From Denitromonas halophila (lineage in GTDB: Bacteria > Pseudomonadota > Gammaproteobacteria > Burkholderiales > Rhodocyclaceae): DNA of 64,000 nucleotides. The translations under genes were made by a program, and so were the position numbers. Shown here in pieces: positions 25,249-38,463 of this stretch; positions within the stretch are counted from its first letter, which is position 1, and every line of letters starts with the position of its first letter. The stretch is from positions 1-64,000 of the forward strand of contig NZ_VMNK01000011.1 in assembly GCF_007625155.1 (NCBI RefSeq). Reading direction: 5' to 3'. Under the pieces are notes generated by a model, which was not told the origin of the DNA, ran no database searches, and saw only the letters and a list, made by a program, of their open reading frames with translations.

Positions 25249-26109
25249 TCAGCTCACCCGGACCTCGACCTCCATCCCGGCAAAAGCGTCAGCCGCACCC
25301 ACATAGCTGCCCGACACCGGCATCAATAGCGTGATGTCGCGGGCAACGGCGACCGGAACCAGATTGAATCCACCGATGCTGCGATTGGTCGGGTCGAAGT
25401 TGATCCAGCCTGCGCCGGGCACGTAGACCTCAGCCCATGCGTGGGTAGATCCGGCGCCCGAGGAGCCCGTTGCGGTGCTCTGCGGGTCGTACAGATAGCC
25501 CGACACGATCCGGGCGCCGATGTCCAGGCTGCGCACGGCTTCGGCGAACAGGATGGCGAAGTCGCGGCACGAACCCCTGCCGCGATCGAGCGAGTCGATC
25601 GGTGTCTGGGTGCCCTCGCTTTCGCGCACCTCGTACTGCAAGGCTTCAGACACGCCGTGGCTGATCGCCTTCAGCAATTCCAGCGTGTCGGGTGCGGGGC
25701 CCCGCACGAATGATCGGGCCCATTTCTGGAGGCGCCCCATCGGATCAAGGTATTGCTGGATGGCGAGTGCGCCCAGATCGGCGCGATCATCGTTCGAATA
25801 GAAGAAGGGGTAGGTGAGCGCAGTTGCCGCAATGTTGAAGATCGGCCAAGGGTTGCTGGTGAGCGTCAGTTCGATGTTGCTCTCAATCCGTAATGTGTCG
25901 GTCTTGCCCGTGAATGACGCTGTTGCGACCGCATTGCCCGAGACATCGTGAGCCCACGCTATCGTCGCGTCGGGAGATACCCTCACGGTGTGCGACATGA
26001 GTTGCAGCTCACGGCTTTCTCTGGGGCGCAGCATCAGCCGGTGCGGGTTCAGACTGACCGCATTGTGATAGCGATAGATCGTTGTATGACTGATTTGAAT
26101 TCGGGTCAC
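25249..26109 (-). CDS. Transglutaminase-like protease family protein
   Basis: A 286-residue protein from a GTG at 26109 with AAGGAG about 12 bases upstream; this gives the family opening MTRIQISHTTIYRYHNAVSLNPHRLMLRPR (transglutaminase N-terminal beta domain). A catalytic triad is visible: Cys in GRGSCRDFAILFAEAVR, His in STHAWAEVYVPG and Asp in WINFDPTN. Such proteins often act as cysteine peptidases or amidases in the cytoplasm. An ATG at 26250 in the same frame would add 47 atypical residues. The substrate is unknown and no partner genes are adjacent. Confidence 0.85.
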   Translation of the reverse strand: MTRIQISHTTIYRYHNAVSLNPHRLMLRPRESRELQLMSHTVRVSPDATIAWAHDVSGNAVATASFTGKTDTLRIESNIELTLTSNPWPIFNIAATALTYPFFYSNDDRADLGALAIQQYLDPMGRLQKWARSFVRGPAPDTLELLKAISHGVSEALQYEVRESEGTQTPIDSLDRGRGSCRDFAILFAEAVRSLDIGARIVSGYLYDPQSTATGSSGAGSTHAWAEVYVPGAGWINFDPTNRSIGGFNLVPVAVARDITLLMPVSGSYVGAADAFAGMEVEVRVS

Positions 26110-26534
26110 GGTGGTGCGGTGCTCCTTGTGTGCAACCAGACTAACACTTTGAGGTCCGTCGTCAGAGCGGAACGAAGCGCAGTTCGGGACCGCGGTCAGT
26201 CGGTCGGCGGGTCCCGGAAGCGACCTCGCGGGATCTTTCTTCCGCGTCACACTCGCGGTATCGAATCGATGCGGCGGGCCGGGCGGACAGTGCCGCCGAC
26301 GATTAGGTGGACGGAGGTGAGTGACGTTCGGCGCAATGCGGTTGGTGAGCCCGGTGCTGCACAGGCTGTGGATGCCGGTCGCATCGAGGTCGACCCGGTT
26401 GGCGGCGGCGGTGCCGGCGGAGGCGATGCGCTCAAGGGGTTCGTCGGGGAAGCGGTCGCCTGCTCTTCACATCGCTTGGGTGGCGTAACACCAAACCCAA
26501 AAGTGTCGTGGGTCGTGGCGGCGTTGGGTCCTGG
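26110..26534. other. 425-base stretch without a supported gene
   Basis: No gene can be supported here. Open frames exist on both strands but lack family motifs. The minus-strand frame of the transglutaminase stays open upstream to a TGA near 26474 and reads AGDRFPDEPLERIASAG and NRVDLDATGIHSLCSTGL, which looks coding-like, but it has no start codon. It may be remnant sequence or chance. Confidence 0.5.
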
Positions 26535-26972
26535 CTATGGGCGGCTGCGCCGTGGTGCGTTGCGGGCGGGCGTGGCATGCGCGTCAAACATGCCCAGCGC
26601 GGCGGCCTTGAGCAGCTTCTGGAAGCTGGGGCACTCGGCATGGCTTGGTGCGGGGCAGGCGGCGGCATGGCGCAGGCCGTTGCTGACAGCGCGCAGGCGT
26701 TTGATGAGCGTGTCGATTTCATCGGCCTTGGCCGAGAGCAATTCTCGGTCAATGTTGGGCTCACCATCGGGCGAGAGCATGGTGCGCACTTCGTCGAGCG
26801 ACAGGCCGGCGGCCTGGCCCAGGGCGATGAGCGCGAGCTGGTCGACCACGCCGGGTGAAAAGCGACGGCGGAGTCCGTCTCGGCCGACCGAGCGGATCAA
26901 CCCTTTCTTTTCGTAATAGCGCAGTGTCGAGGCGGCCACGCCCGTCTGTTTGGCGACTTCGGCAATGTCCAT
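26535..26972 (-). CDS. MerR family transcriptional regulator
   Basis: A 145-residue MerR-type protein. The N-terminal domain reads MDIAEVAKQTGVAASTLRYYEKKGLI, followed by RRFSPGVVDQLALIALGQAAGLSLDEVRTML. The C-terminal part has a short helix and two cysteines (AAACPAP and AECPSF), which could bind metal or sense thiol stress. It is divergent from a DUF2938 gene, and the shared promoter has the 19-base spacer and internal palindrome typical of MerR targets. The inducer is unknown. Confidence 0.85.
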   Translation of the reverse strand: MDIAEVAKQTGVAASTLRYYEKKGLIRSVGRDGLRRRFSPGVVDQLALIALGQAAGLSLDEVRTMLSPDGEPNIDRELLSAKADEIDTLIKRLRAVSNGLRHAAACPAPSHAECPSFQKLLKAAALGMFDAHATPARNAPRRSRP

Positions 26973-26982
26973 TCAAGACCCC

Positions 26983-27013
26983 TTGACTTGAAGTTGACTT
27001 CAACTTTTAGAGT
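26983..27013 (+). promoter_or_regulatory. MerR-type promoter upstream of the DUF2938 gene
   Basis: TTGACT (26983-26988) and TAGAGT (27008-27013) are separated by exactly 19 bases. Within the spacer lies a near-perfect palindrome, TGAAGTTGACTTCA (26989-27002). It starts 10 bases upstream of the divergent MerR gene. Long spacer plus centred palindrome is the signature of a MerR-activated promoter. Confidence 0.7.
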
Positions 27014-27054
27014 GCGCTCTACAAGCCTGTCAGTCAACGATCAAGGAGGGTCTC

Positions 27055-27543
27055 ATGGCACTGCTTCAAGACATATTCAAGGTGGTTTTCATCGGTGTTG
27101 GCGCGACCGTGGTGATGGACCTGTGGCTCGCGCTGTTGCGCCGCTTTGGCATCCAGGGGCTGAACTTTGCCCTGTTGGGCCGTTGGGCTGGGCATCTGGG
27201 CCGCGGCACGTTGGTGCATCCGGCCATTGCCAAGGCGGCGCCCATTGCGGGCGAGCGTGCACTGGGGTGGGCGGTGCACTACGCCGTGGGCGTGGTGTTT
27301 GCCGCGGTGCTGGTGGCGGCCTTCGGCATGGCGTGGCTGCTGCGCCCAACCCTGTTGCCGGCGTTGCTGTTTGGCGCGGCGACGGTGGTGGCGCCGCTGT
27401 TTGTGATGCAGCCGGCCATGGGCGCGGGGTTTGCCGCGTCAAAAACCCCTGCGCCGCTTAAGAACTGCGCGCGCAGCGTGGTGAACCATGCGGTGTTTGG
27501 CCTGGGTTTGTACCTGTCCGCCGTGCTCGTGGTCGCGGGCTGA
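27055..27543 (+). CDS. DUF2938 family membrane protein
   Basis: A 162-residue inner membrane protein with about four or five hydrophobic helices. It opens LLQDIFKVVFIGVGATVVMDLWLALL and has GRWAGHLGRGTLVHPAIAKAAP and GWAVHYAVGVVFAAVL, the plan of DUF2938 proteins as I know them; function unknown. It is the first gene after a MerR-type promoter and is followed by a DUF2798 gene, so the two are likely induced together by the divergent regulator. Confidence 0.8.
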   Translation: MALLQDIFKVVFIGVGATVVMDLWLALLRRFGIQGLNFALLGRWAGHLGRGTLVHPAIAKAAPIAGERALGWAVHYAVGVVFAAVLVAAFGMAWLLRPTLLPALLFGAATVVAPLFVMQPAMGAGFAASKTPAPLKNCARSVVNHAVFGLGLYLSAVLVVAG

Positions 27544-27682
27544 GCCGGTGTTCTTCTGGATCTTTTCGGAGTTTTAAGATGAGATTGTTTTTCTTTGTTC
27601 GATACCGCGGCTACGGTCGTTCCATGTGCATTGCCAGGAGGCTGCGCGCTGACGGTGCGCACCTGGGGCAGGAGGTGTACGC

Positions 27683-27910
27683 ATGATCCCCGCCAAATTT
27701 GCGCCGGCCCTGTTCAGTTTGATTCTGTCGGGTTTGATGTCTCTCATGGTCTCGGGCATTGCGACCTTCCGTGCCACGGGCTTTTCGCCGGACTTTGCCG
27801 GTCTGTGGGCGAGTGCCTGGCTCACGGCGTGGTTGTTTGCCTTCCCGGCGGTGATGCTGGTGTCGCCACTGGCGCGGCGAATGGTGGGTGCGCTGGTGGC
27901 GAAGCCCTGA
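27683..27910 (+). CDS. DUF2798 family small membrane protein
   Basis: A 75-residue protein with two predicted membrane helices (about 7-29 and 40-63). It reads IPAKFAPALFSLILSGLMSLMVSGIATF, then AWLTAWLFAFPAVMLVSPLARRMV, matching the DUF2798 pattern of two-helix proteins. It lies 139 bases after the DUF2938 gene on the same strand and probably shares its MerR-type promoter. Function is unknown. Confidence 0.75.
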   Translation: MIPAKFAPALFSLILSGLMSLMVSGIATFRATGFSPDFAGLWASAWLTAWLFAFPAVMLVSPLARRMVGALVAKP

Positions 27911-27927
27911 GACGCGGCGCCGGCATG

Positions 27928-27962
27928 AAAAACCCCACGCGCCCGTGACGGGCGGCGTGGGG
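27928..27962 (-). terminator. Intrinsic terminator of katG
   Basis: A strong hairpin (CCCCACGC with GCGTGGGG, plus an inner GCCCGT/ACGGGC stem, 27933-27962) is followed on the minus strand by five T. It lies 19 bases after the katG stop. The plus side lacks a T run, so it acts mainly on katG. Confidence 0.8.
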
Positions 27963-27981
27963 TCGTTGCTTCAAGGGTGGC

Positions 27982-30228
<2,247 letters not shown>

Positions 30229-30373
30229 TCATGCCTTCAGCTTAGGCTCCTGCGTCGAGGATAAATAGCAATATGTCCTATTGGGTTTGGCTATGGCGGG
30301 ATAGCAGCCAATAGAAACGTCCCCTGGTGCGGGGGGCGCTATTAGCGACCGTACTGCGGATGGATTCAGGGGT

Positions 30374-30465
30374 GTAGGTTGGGTTGAGCAACGCGAAGCC
30401 CAGCATACGATGTCCCGAGACGCGCGGATGTTGTGTTGGGCTTCGCTGCGCTCAACCCAAGCTAC
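30374..30465. repeat. Large palindromic intergenic repeat (TTGGGTTGAGC type)
   Basis: The left arm reads GTAGGTTGGGTTGAGCAACG, continuing to GAAGCCCAGCA; the right arm is TGTTGGGCTTCG then CGCTCAACCCAAGCTAC. Each arm is about 32 bases. I know this repeat style from many beta- and gammaproteobacterial intergenic regions. It sits in the 398-base gap between katG and gcvP, which otherwise holds the katG promoter region and the gcvP terminator; no gene is seen in the gap. Confidence 0.75.
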
Positions 30466-30507
30466 GCACGGGTGCGTACGTCAATCTTTCGACACGGCGC
30501 GCCTAAT

Positions 30508-30533
30508 GAAAAACGCCCCGAAGGGCGTTTTTC
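30508..30533 (-). terminator. Intrinsic terminator of the gcv operon
   Basis: The hairpin AAAAACGCCC / GGGCGTTTTT with a short loop has A and T runs on both sides, so it can work in both directions. It lies 22 bases after the gcvP stop on the minus strand. Confidence 0.85.
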
Positions 30534-30554
30534 ATGGGTAATGCGCTGTGGGTA

Positions 30555-33443
<2,889 letters not shown>

Positions 33444-33536
33444 GGGGCTGGCTTCGCTGTTTTGGGGGGCGCAGGAGTCCATCAGGACAGCGGGCGTGGC
33501 AACGCGCTGGCGTGCCACACCCGGGGAGTGCCGGAC

Positions 33537-33917
33537 TTAGTCGGCAGCGACTTCGGCGTAGGCGGCGGCGTCGAGCAGGGCGTCGACATCTGCAGCGTTG
33601 GCGGGCTTGAGCTTGAACAGCCAGTTGGCGTAGGCGTCGGCGTTCACGGATTCGGGCGCGTCGAGTGCGGCGTCGTTGGCGGCGATGATCTCGCCAGCTA
33701 CGGGTGCGTAGATGTCGGAGGCGGCCTTGACCGACTCGACCACGGCACACTCTTCGCCCGCAGCAACCACACGACCGGCTTCGGGCAGGTCGAGGAAGAC
33801 GATGTCACCGAGAGCTTCCTGGGCGTGGTCGGTGATGCCGATGGTGACGGTGCCGTCATCTTCGCGGCGAATCCATTCGTGGCTCTTGGTGTACTTCAGC
33901 TCGGCGGGGATGTTCAT
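33537..33917 (-). CDS. gcvH: Glycine cleavage system H protein
   Basis: A 126-residue lipoyl carrier that shuttles the aminomethyl group from GcvP to GcvT. The lipoylated residue is Lys64 in the conserved [20 protein letters not shown]. The opening [18 protein letters not shown] and [19 protein letters not shown] are canonical. The length is normal. It lies between gcvT (60 bases upstream) and gcvP (93 bases downstream) on the minus strand. Confidence 0.97.
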   Translation of the reverse strand: MNIPAELKYTKSHEWIRREDDGTVTIGITDHAQEALGDIVFLDLPEAGRVVAAGEECAVVESVKAASDIYAPVAGEIIAANDAALDAPESVNADAYANWLFKLKPANAADVDALLDAAAYAEVAAD

Positions 33918-33977
33918 GGGAATGCGCTCCGGAGAGTTGGATGGGGTCGTGGCCCCCGCAGGGGCCGGGAAAACAAA

Positions 33978-35060
33978 TCAGATGAGGGCCTGGCCGTTGC
34001 GGACAAAGGGCAGCTTGACGGTGCGCGCCTTGAGGCGCTTGCCGCGGATGTCGACTTCGACCGTGCTGCCCTCCGCCACGTCGAGCGGCAGGCGGGCAAA
34101 GGCAATGGCTTGCTGCAGGGTGGGCGAGAAGGTGCCGCTGGTGGTTTCGCCTTCGCCGGTGTCGGTGAACACCGTCTGGTGGGCGCGCAGCACGCCACGT
34201 TCGAGCAGCACCAGACCGACCATCTTCTGGCTGGAGGGGTGGCTTTCGAGCGCCGCGCGGCCGATGAAGTTGCGGTCGATGTCTTTCATGTCGACGGTCC
34301 AGCTCAGACCGGCGTTGAGCGGCGAGGTGGCGTCGTCCATGTCCTGTCCGTAGAGGTTCATGCCGGCTTCTAGGCGCAGGGTGTCGCGGGCGCCCAGGCC
34401 GCAGGGCGCGACGCCGGCGGCGGCAAGTGCATTCCAGACGTCGGCGGCCTGGCTGGCGGGCAGGGTGATCTCAAAGCCGTCTTCGCCGGTGTAGCCTGTG
34501 CGGGCGATCAGCATGTCGCCGACCTGAGCGGCGAAAAAGGGCTTGAGTCCGGCGCTGGCCGACTCGGAACCCGGAATGGCATGCCAGGTCTTGGTGCGGG
34601 CATTGGGGCCCTGGACGGCGATCATGGCCAGGTCGCGATGGGCGTCGAGCGTGACATTGGCGCCGGTGCGTGCGATCTGCTTGCGCATCCAGGCCACGTC
34701 CTTGTCGGCGGTGCCGGCGTTGACCACGATGCGGAAGTGGTCGGCAGCAAAGTAATAGACGATGAGGTCGTCGATGACGCCGCCTTCGTCATTGAGCATG
34801 CAGCTATAGAGCGCCTTGCCCGGCACGGTGAGCTTGGCCACGTCGTTGGCCAGCAGGGTGCGCAGGAAGGCGGTGGCGTCGGCGCCGGTGAGATCGAGTG
34901 CGAGCATGTGCGAGACATCGAACATGCCGGCATCGCTGCGCACGGCGTGGTGTTCTTCGATCTGGGAGCCGTAGTTGACCGGCATGTCCCAGCCAGCGAA
35001 ATCGACCATGCGGGCGCCAGCGGCGACGTGAACAGCGTGAAGCGGGGTGACTCGGGCCAT
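33978..35060 (-). CDS. gcvT: Aminomethyltransferase, glycine cleavage T protein
   Basis: A 360-residue folate-dependent enzyme that takes the aminomethyl unit from GcvH, releasing ammonia and forming methylene-tetrahydrofolate. The start at 35060 has AGGAG 7 bases upstream; the longer frame enters the riboswitch. Family landmarks are [52 protein letters not shown] (near 200) and [19 protein letters not shown]. It is the first gene of the operon and is controlled by the tandem glycine riboswitch directly upstream. Confidence 0.97.
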   Translation of the reverse strand: MARVTPLHAVHVAAGARMVDFAGWDMPVNYGSQIEEHHAVRSDAGMFDVSHMLALDLTGADATAFLRTLLANDVAKLTVPGKALYSCMLNDEGGVIDDLIVYYFAADHFRIVVNAGTADKDVAWMRKQIARTGANVTLDAHRDLAMIAVQGPNARTKTWHAIPGSESASAGLKPFFAAQVGDMLIARTGYTGEDGFEITLPASQAADVWNALAAAGVAPCGLGARDTLRLEAGMNLYGQDMDDATSPLNAGLSWTVDMKDIDRNFIGRAALESHPSSQKMVGLVLLERGVLRAHQTVFTDTGEGETTSGTFSPTLQQAIAFARLPLDVAEGSTVEVDIRGKRLKARTVKLPFVRNGQALI

Positions 35061-35092
35061 GACGGAACTCCTCTTTACCACAGTGTAGGCGA

Positions 35093-35127
35093 CAAAAAAG
35101 GGACGGCACACAAGGTGTGGCGTCCCC
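35093..35127 (-). terminator. Riboswitch expression-platform terminator
   Basis: On the minus strand, a GGGACGCCACAC / GTGTGCCGTCCC hairpin (35100-35126) is followed by six T (35099-35094). It lies directly after the second glycine aptamer and 33 bases before the gcvT start, so it is the likely ON/OFF element. Confidence 0.85.
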
Positions 35128-35306
35128 ATCTGTCCGTTCTACCTGAGAGATTCCGCGCGTCTGGCGGGTGCCCCTTCGGTGGATGTGCTGGCCAGTCGGC
35201 CCACATCGCTCTCCAGATTCTTGAATTGTCGGCGGTCCATGTTGCCTGAGCGATTCCGGGGGGTTACGCCTTCGGCGGCTCGGCTGACCGAGCACTCTCC
35301 CGCACG
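35128..35306 (-). ncRNA. Tandem glycine riboswitch
   Basis: Read on the minus strand, aptamer 1 (about 35306-35232) has GCGGGAGAGTGC, then CGCCGAAGGCGTAA and ATCGCTCAGGCAA. Aptamer 2 (about 35218-35128) has TCTGGAGAGCGATG, then CCACCGAAGGGGCA, TCTCTCAGGTA and GGACAGA. These are the conserved blocks of the glycine aptamer, in the two-aptamer arrangement, with a short linker. The terminator that follows would form without glycine; glycine binding to the pair would allow gcvT-H-P expression. Confidence 0.95.
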
Positions 35307-35364
35307 ACGGCGCAACGTTATCACCCGACCGAAAGCGGTGCAAGGCTTTGCTATGATGCCGCCC

Positions 35365-36252
35365 ATGAAACCCAGTCGATTCACTCGCCCAACGCTGCGT
35401 GGCCTGCGCATGCATTGCACCCATTGGGGGCGTGATGATGCGCCCTTGTTGATCATGTTGCATGGTTGGGGCGATGCGGGGGCGAGCTTCCAGTTTGTGG
35501 TCGATGCATTGAAGGGCGACTGGCATGTGGTGGCGCCCGACTGGCGGGGCTTTGGTGGCAGCGAGTGGGCGTTGGGCGGTTACTGGTTTCCCGATTATCT
35601 GGCCGATCTGGATGCGCTGGTGAGCGAATTCTCACCCGAGGCGCCGGTGCATCTGGTGGGGCATAGCATGGGCGGCAACATCGCGTGTTTGTACGCGGGC
35701 ATCCGCCCGCGGCGGGTGGCGAGCGTGGTGGCGATTGACGCGTTTGGCTTGGCCGACCGGCCGTCCGACGAGGCGCCCGGGCGTTACGAAAAGTGGCTGA
35801 ACGGGCTTGCGGTCACCTCGCCATGGCGCCTGTACGACAGTTTTGATGCGCTGGCCGAGCGGTTGCGTCGGCGCAATCCACGTCTGGATGCGGGCAAGGC
35901 GAGGTTCCTGGCGGGCGTACTGGGGCGGACCTGTGACGATGGCCAAGTGAGCCTGGCGGCCGATCCGGCGCATCAGCGCGTCAATCCGGTGTTGTATCGT
36001 CGCGCCGAGGCGGAAGCCTGCTGGCGGCGGGCGAAGGCGCCGGTGATGTGGATCGAGCCGGAAGACGAGACGCTGCGTCAGGAATTGGGTGTGGATGCGG
36101 CGCAGATTGCCAACGCAAAAGCCTGTTTTTCAGATTTTAGGGAGCATTTGATCCCGAACGCGGGTCATAACCTGCATCACGATGTGCCCGAGCAGGTCGC
36201 GCAATTGATTGAAAGCTTTGTGCTTGCGGCGCAGAACAGGAGCCCTGTCTGA
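35365..36252 (+). CDS. Alpha/beta hydrolase
   Basis: A 295-residue alpha/beta hydrolase from the ATG at 35365 (others at 35353 and 35356 are possible). It has the oxyanion HGWGDAGASF, DWRGFGGSEW and the nucleophile elbow GHSMGG (in HLVGHSMGGNIACLYAG), and a closing NAGHNLHHDVPEQV with the catalytic His. The substrate cannot be told. No clear ribosome-binding site is seen; TATGAT at 35352-35357 could be a -10, which would make a very short leader. Its stop overlaps the next ATG. Confidence 0.85.
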   Translation: MKPSRFTRPTLRGLRMHCTHWGRDDAPLLIMLHGWGDAGASFQFVVDALKGDWHVVAPDWRGFGGSEWALGGYWFPDYLADLDALVSEFSPEAPVHLVGHSMGGNIACLYAGIRPRRVASVVAIDAFGLADRPSDEAPGRYEKWLNGLAVTSPWRLYDSFDALAERLRRRNPRLDAGKARFLAGVLGRTCDDGQVSLAADPAHQRVNPVLYRRAEAEACWRRAKAPVMWIEPEDETLRQELGVDAAQIANAKACFSDFREHLIPNAGHNLHHDVPEQVAQLIESFVLAAQNRSPV

Positions 36253-37106
36253 TGCATGCGATACCCAAGAACCCCGATCTGCATTGCCATTCCACGGTCT
36301 CGGACGGCTGGTTGTCACCGACCGATGTGGTGCGCCGCGCCGCAGCCAATGGCGTCGATTTTCTCGCGCTGACCGATCACGACGAAACCGGTGGTCTGGC
36401 CGAGGCGCAGATCGCCGCGGCGGAGGCCGGTATCCGGCTGGTGCCGGGGGTCGAGGTGTCGGTGTCCTGGGGGGGCGAGACGATTCATGTCGTGGGCTTG
36501 GGGGTCGATGCAGACAATCCGGCGCTCGAGACTGGGCTGTCTGGGTTGCGAGCCGGGCGACACATCCGCGCCCGGCAAATGAGTGACGCGTTGGCGGCGC
36601 TGGGCATTCGCGGCGTGCTCGATGGCGCGCTGAGCTTTGCGCGCAACCCCGCGCTGGTGAGTCGCGCACACTTTGCAAGGCATTTGGTGGCGATCGGCTT
36701 GATGCCTAATGTGGATGCGGTGTTCAAGCATTATCTGGTGCGCGGAAAACCCGGGTTTGTCGAAACCCGATGGGCCGAGCTGGCCGATGCCGTACAGTGG
36801 ATTCGGGCCGCCGGCGGCGTGCCGGTGGTGGCGCATCCCGGGCGGTATCGGCTCTCGGATATCGAGATGGAGCGTCTGCTGGCGCGCTTTGTCGATGCCG
36901 GCGGGCAGGGCATCGAGGTGGTGTCGGGGTCGCATTCGGACGCGAAAGTGAGTAAATTCGCCCGCTATGCACGGCGGTTCAATCTGCTGGCATCGCGCGC
37001 GTCGGATTTTCACGGCGAGCAGGAAAGCCGGGTCGATCTCGGGCGCTGCGCACCTTTGCCAGACGGCGTGGTGCCGGTCTGGTCGAGCTTGATTGATCGT
37101 TTTTAA
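36252..37106 (+). CDS. PHP-domain phosphoesterase (RNase AM / YciV type)
   Basis: A 284-residue PHP-domain hydrolase. The metal-binding motif DLHCHSTVSDGWLSP opens the protein, followed by FLALTDHDETGG, and late histidines lie in VVAHPGRY and DFHGEQE. E. coli YciV (RNase AM) of this family removes phosphate from 3',5'-nucleoside bisphosphates and trims 5' ends of rRNA precursors. The length matches. It overlaps the hydrolase stop and precedes a YciO gene, the usual neighbour in this clade. Confidence 0.88.
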   Translation: MHAIPKNPDLHCHSTVSDGWLSPTDVVRRAAANGVDFLALTDHDETGGLAEAQIAAAEAGIRLVPGVEVSVSWGGETIHVVGLGVDADNPALETGLSGLRAGRHIRARQMSDALAALGIRGVLDGALSFARNPALVSRAHFARHLVAIGLMPNVDAVFKHYLVRGKPGFVETRWAELADAVQWIRAAGGVPVVAHPGRYRLSDIEMERLLARFVDAGGQGIEVVSGSHSDAKVSKFARYARRFNLLASRASDFHGEQESRVDLGRCAPLPDGVVPVWSSLIDRF

Positions 37107-37115
37107 TGGAATGTC

Positions 37116-37748
37116 ATGGCTCAGTTTTTTACCGTACACCCTGAACAACCACAGCCGCGCCTGATGCACCAGGCCGCGGAGATCATGCGTCGTGGCGGCC
37201 TGGTGGCCTTCCCGACCGATTCGGCCTACGCGCTTGGTGGGCACACGGGTGACGCCGGTTTGCTCGACCGCATTCGTCGTATCCGGAATGTGGACGAGCG
37301 CCATCACTTCACGCTGCTGTGCCGCGATCTGTCCGAGATTGGCACCTATGCACGTGTCGACAACGCGCAATACCGTCTGCTCAAAGCCACCACGCCGGGC
37401 CCCTACACCTTCATTCTTGAGGCGACCAAAGAACTGCCGCGTCGCCTGCTGCACCCCAAGCGCAAGACCATCGGTCTGCGTGTGCCGGAGCATCCCGTGG
37501 TGGCTGCGTTGCTCGAAGCGCTGGGCGAACCGATTCTGTCGTCGACGCTGATTTTGCCCGGAGACGATCTGCCGATGACCGATGCCGAGGACATCCGCGA
37601 CCGCCTCAGTAAAGTGGTCGATCTGGTGATCGACAGCGGTGGCTGTCCGGGCGACCCGACCTCGGTGATTGACCTGAGCAGCGGCTCGCCTGAACTGGTG
37701 CGTGCCGGACGCGGCGACCTGTCACCATTTGGCCTGGATGCCGGCTGA
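37116..37748 (+). CDS. yciO: YciO/YrdC-like L-threonylcarbamoyladenylate synthase family
   Basis: A 210-residue Sua5/YrdC/YciO-family protein. The core is EIMRRGGLVAFPTDSAYALGGHTG, then IRRIRNVDERHHFTLLCRDLSE, and TPGPYTFILEATKELPRRLL, with a KRKTIGLRVPEHP block. The last motif and the overall length fit YciO rather than TsaC. The E. coli YciO role in tRNA modification is debated. It lies 10 bases after the PHP gene and 48 bases before the site-2 protease gene. Confidence 0.88.
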   Translation: MAQFFTVHPEQPQPRLMHQAAEIMRRGGLVAFPTDSAYALGGHTGDAGLLDRIRRIRNVDERHHFTLLCRDLSEIGTYARVDNAQYRLLKATTPGPYTFILEATKELPRRLLHPKRKTIGLRVPEHPVVAALLEALGEPILSSTLILPGDDLPMTDAEDIRDRLSKVVDLVIDSGGCPGDPTSVIDLSSGSPELVRAGRGDLSPFGLDAG

Positions 37749-37795
37749 GGCGGTGCGCTCTGTTACAATCGCCCGTTTTCTGACGCCGTGAGCGC

Positions 37796-38455
37796 ATGCA
37801 AGAGTTGATTTCCACCGTGGCCATCTGGGCACTGCCCGTGATTCTGGCCATCACCTTGCACGAAGCCGCGCACGGTTATGTCGCGCGCTATTTTGGCGAC
37901 CCGACGGCGGATCTCGCCGGCCGTATCAGCCTGAACCCCTTGCGTCATATCGACCCGGTCGGAACCATCCTCGTGCCGGGCGCGATTCTATTGATGAGCA
38001 CCCTGGCAGGTGCCGGTGGCATGCTGTTTGGCTGGGCCAAGCCGGTGCCGGTGAGCTTCGGCCGCCTGCGCAATCCCAAGGCCGACATGTTGTGGGTGGC
38101 TGCGGCCGGGCCGGGCGCCAACCTGCTCATGGCACTGGCTTGGGCGGCCTTGCTGAAAGTAGCGATCGTCGCCCCGGCCTCGGCCTACACCTTGCCGATG
38201 GCACAGATGGCCGACGCCGGCATCCAGATCAACCTGATTCTGATGTTGCTCAACCTGCTGCCGATCCCGCCACTCGACGGCGGGCGAATTGCCGTGAGCC
38301 TGCTGCCGGCCAACCTGGCATGGAAGTTTGCCCGGCTTGAGCCGTACGGCTTTCCAATCCTTATCGTGTTGCTGATCTCCGGTGTGCTGGGGCGAATTCT
38401 TGGCCCCTTGATCGGTGTTTTCAGTTACTTTCTTGCTGTCATTTTTGGATTCTGA
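37796..38455 (+). CDS. Site-2 protease family zinc metalloprotease
   Basis: A 219-residue integral membrane protease of the M50B type. The catalytic HEAAH is in AITLHEAAHGYVARYFGDPTA (near residue 22), the third metal ligand is in NLLPIPPLDGGRI, and about five or six hydrophobic helices are present. Short members like this lack PDZ or CBS domains and are common before trpS in betaproteobacteria. Its target is unknown. It is 8 bases upstream of trpS, so cotranscription is likely. Confidence 0.9.
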   Translation: MQELISTVAIWALPVILAITLHEAAHGYVARYFGDPTADLAGRISLNPLRHIDPVGTILVPGAILLMSTLAGAGGMLFGWAKPVPVSFGRLRNPKADMLWVAAAGPGANLLMALAWAALLKVAIVAPASAYTLPMAQMADAGIQINLILMLLNLLPIPPLDGGRIAVSLLPANLAWKFARLEPYGFPILIVLLISGVLGRILGPLIGVFSYFLAVIFGF

Positions 38456-38463
38456 GTTCTCAC

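Noticed and set aside
25948-26916. Plus-strand 322-codon frame across the transglutaminase/MerR gap
   Set aside because: It overlaps both real minus-strand genes and has low-complexity sequence without any motif.
30374-30465. Large palindrome considered as an integron attC or transposon end
   Set aside because: No integrase or transposase is nearby, and the sequence matches a common intergenic repeat style instead.
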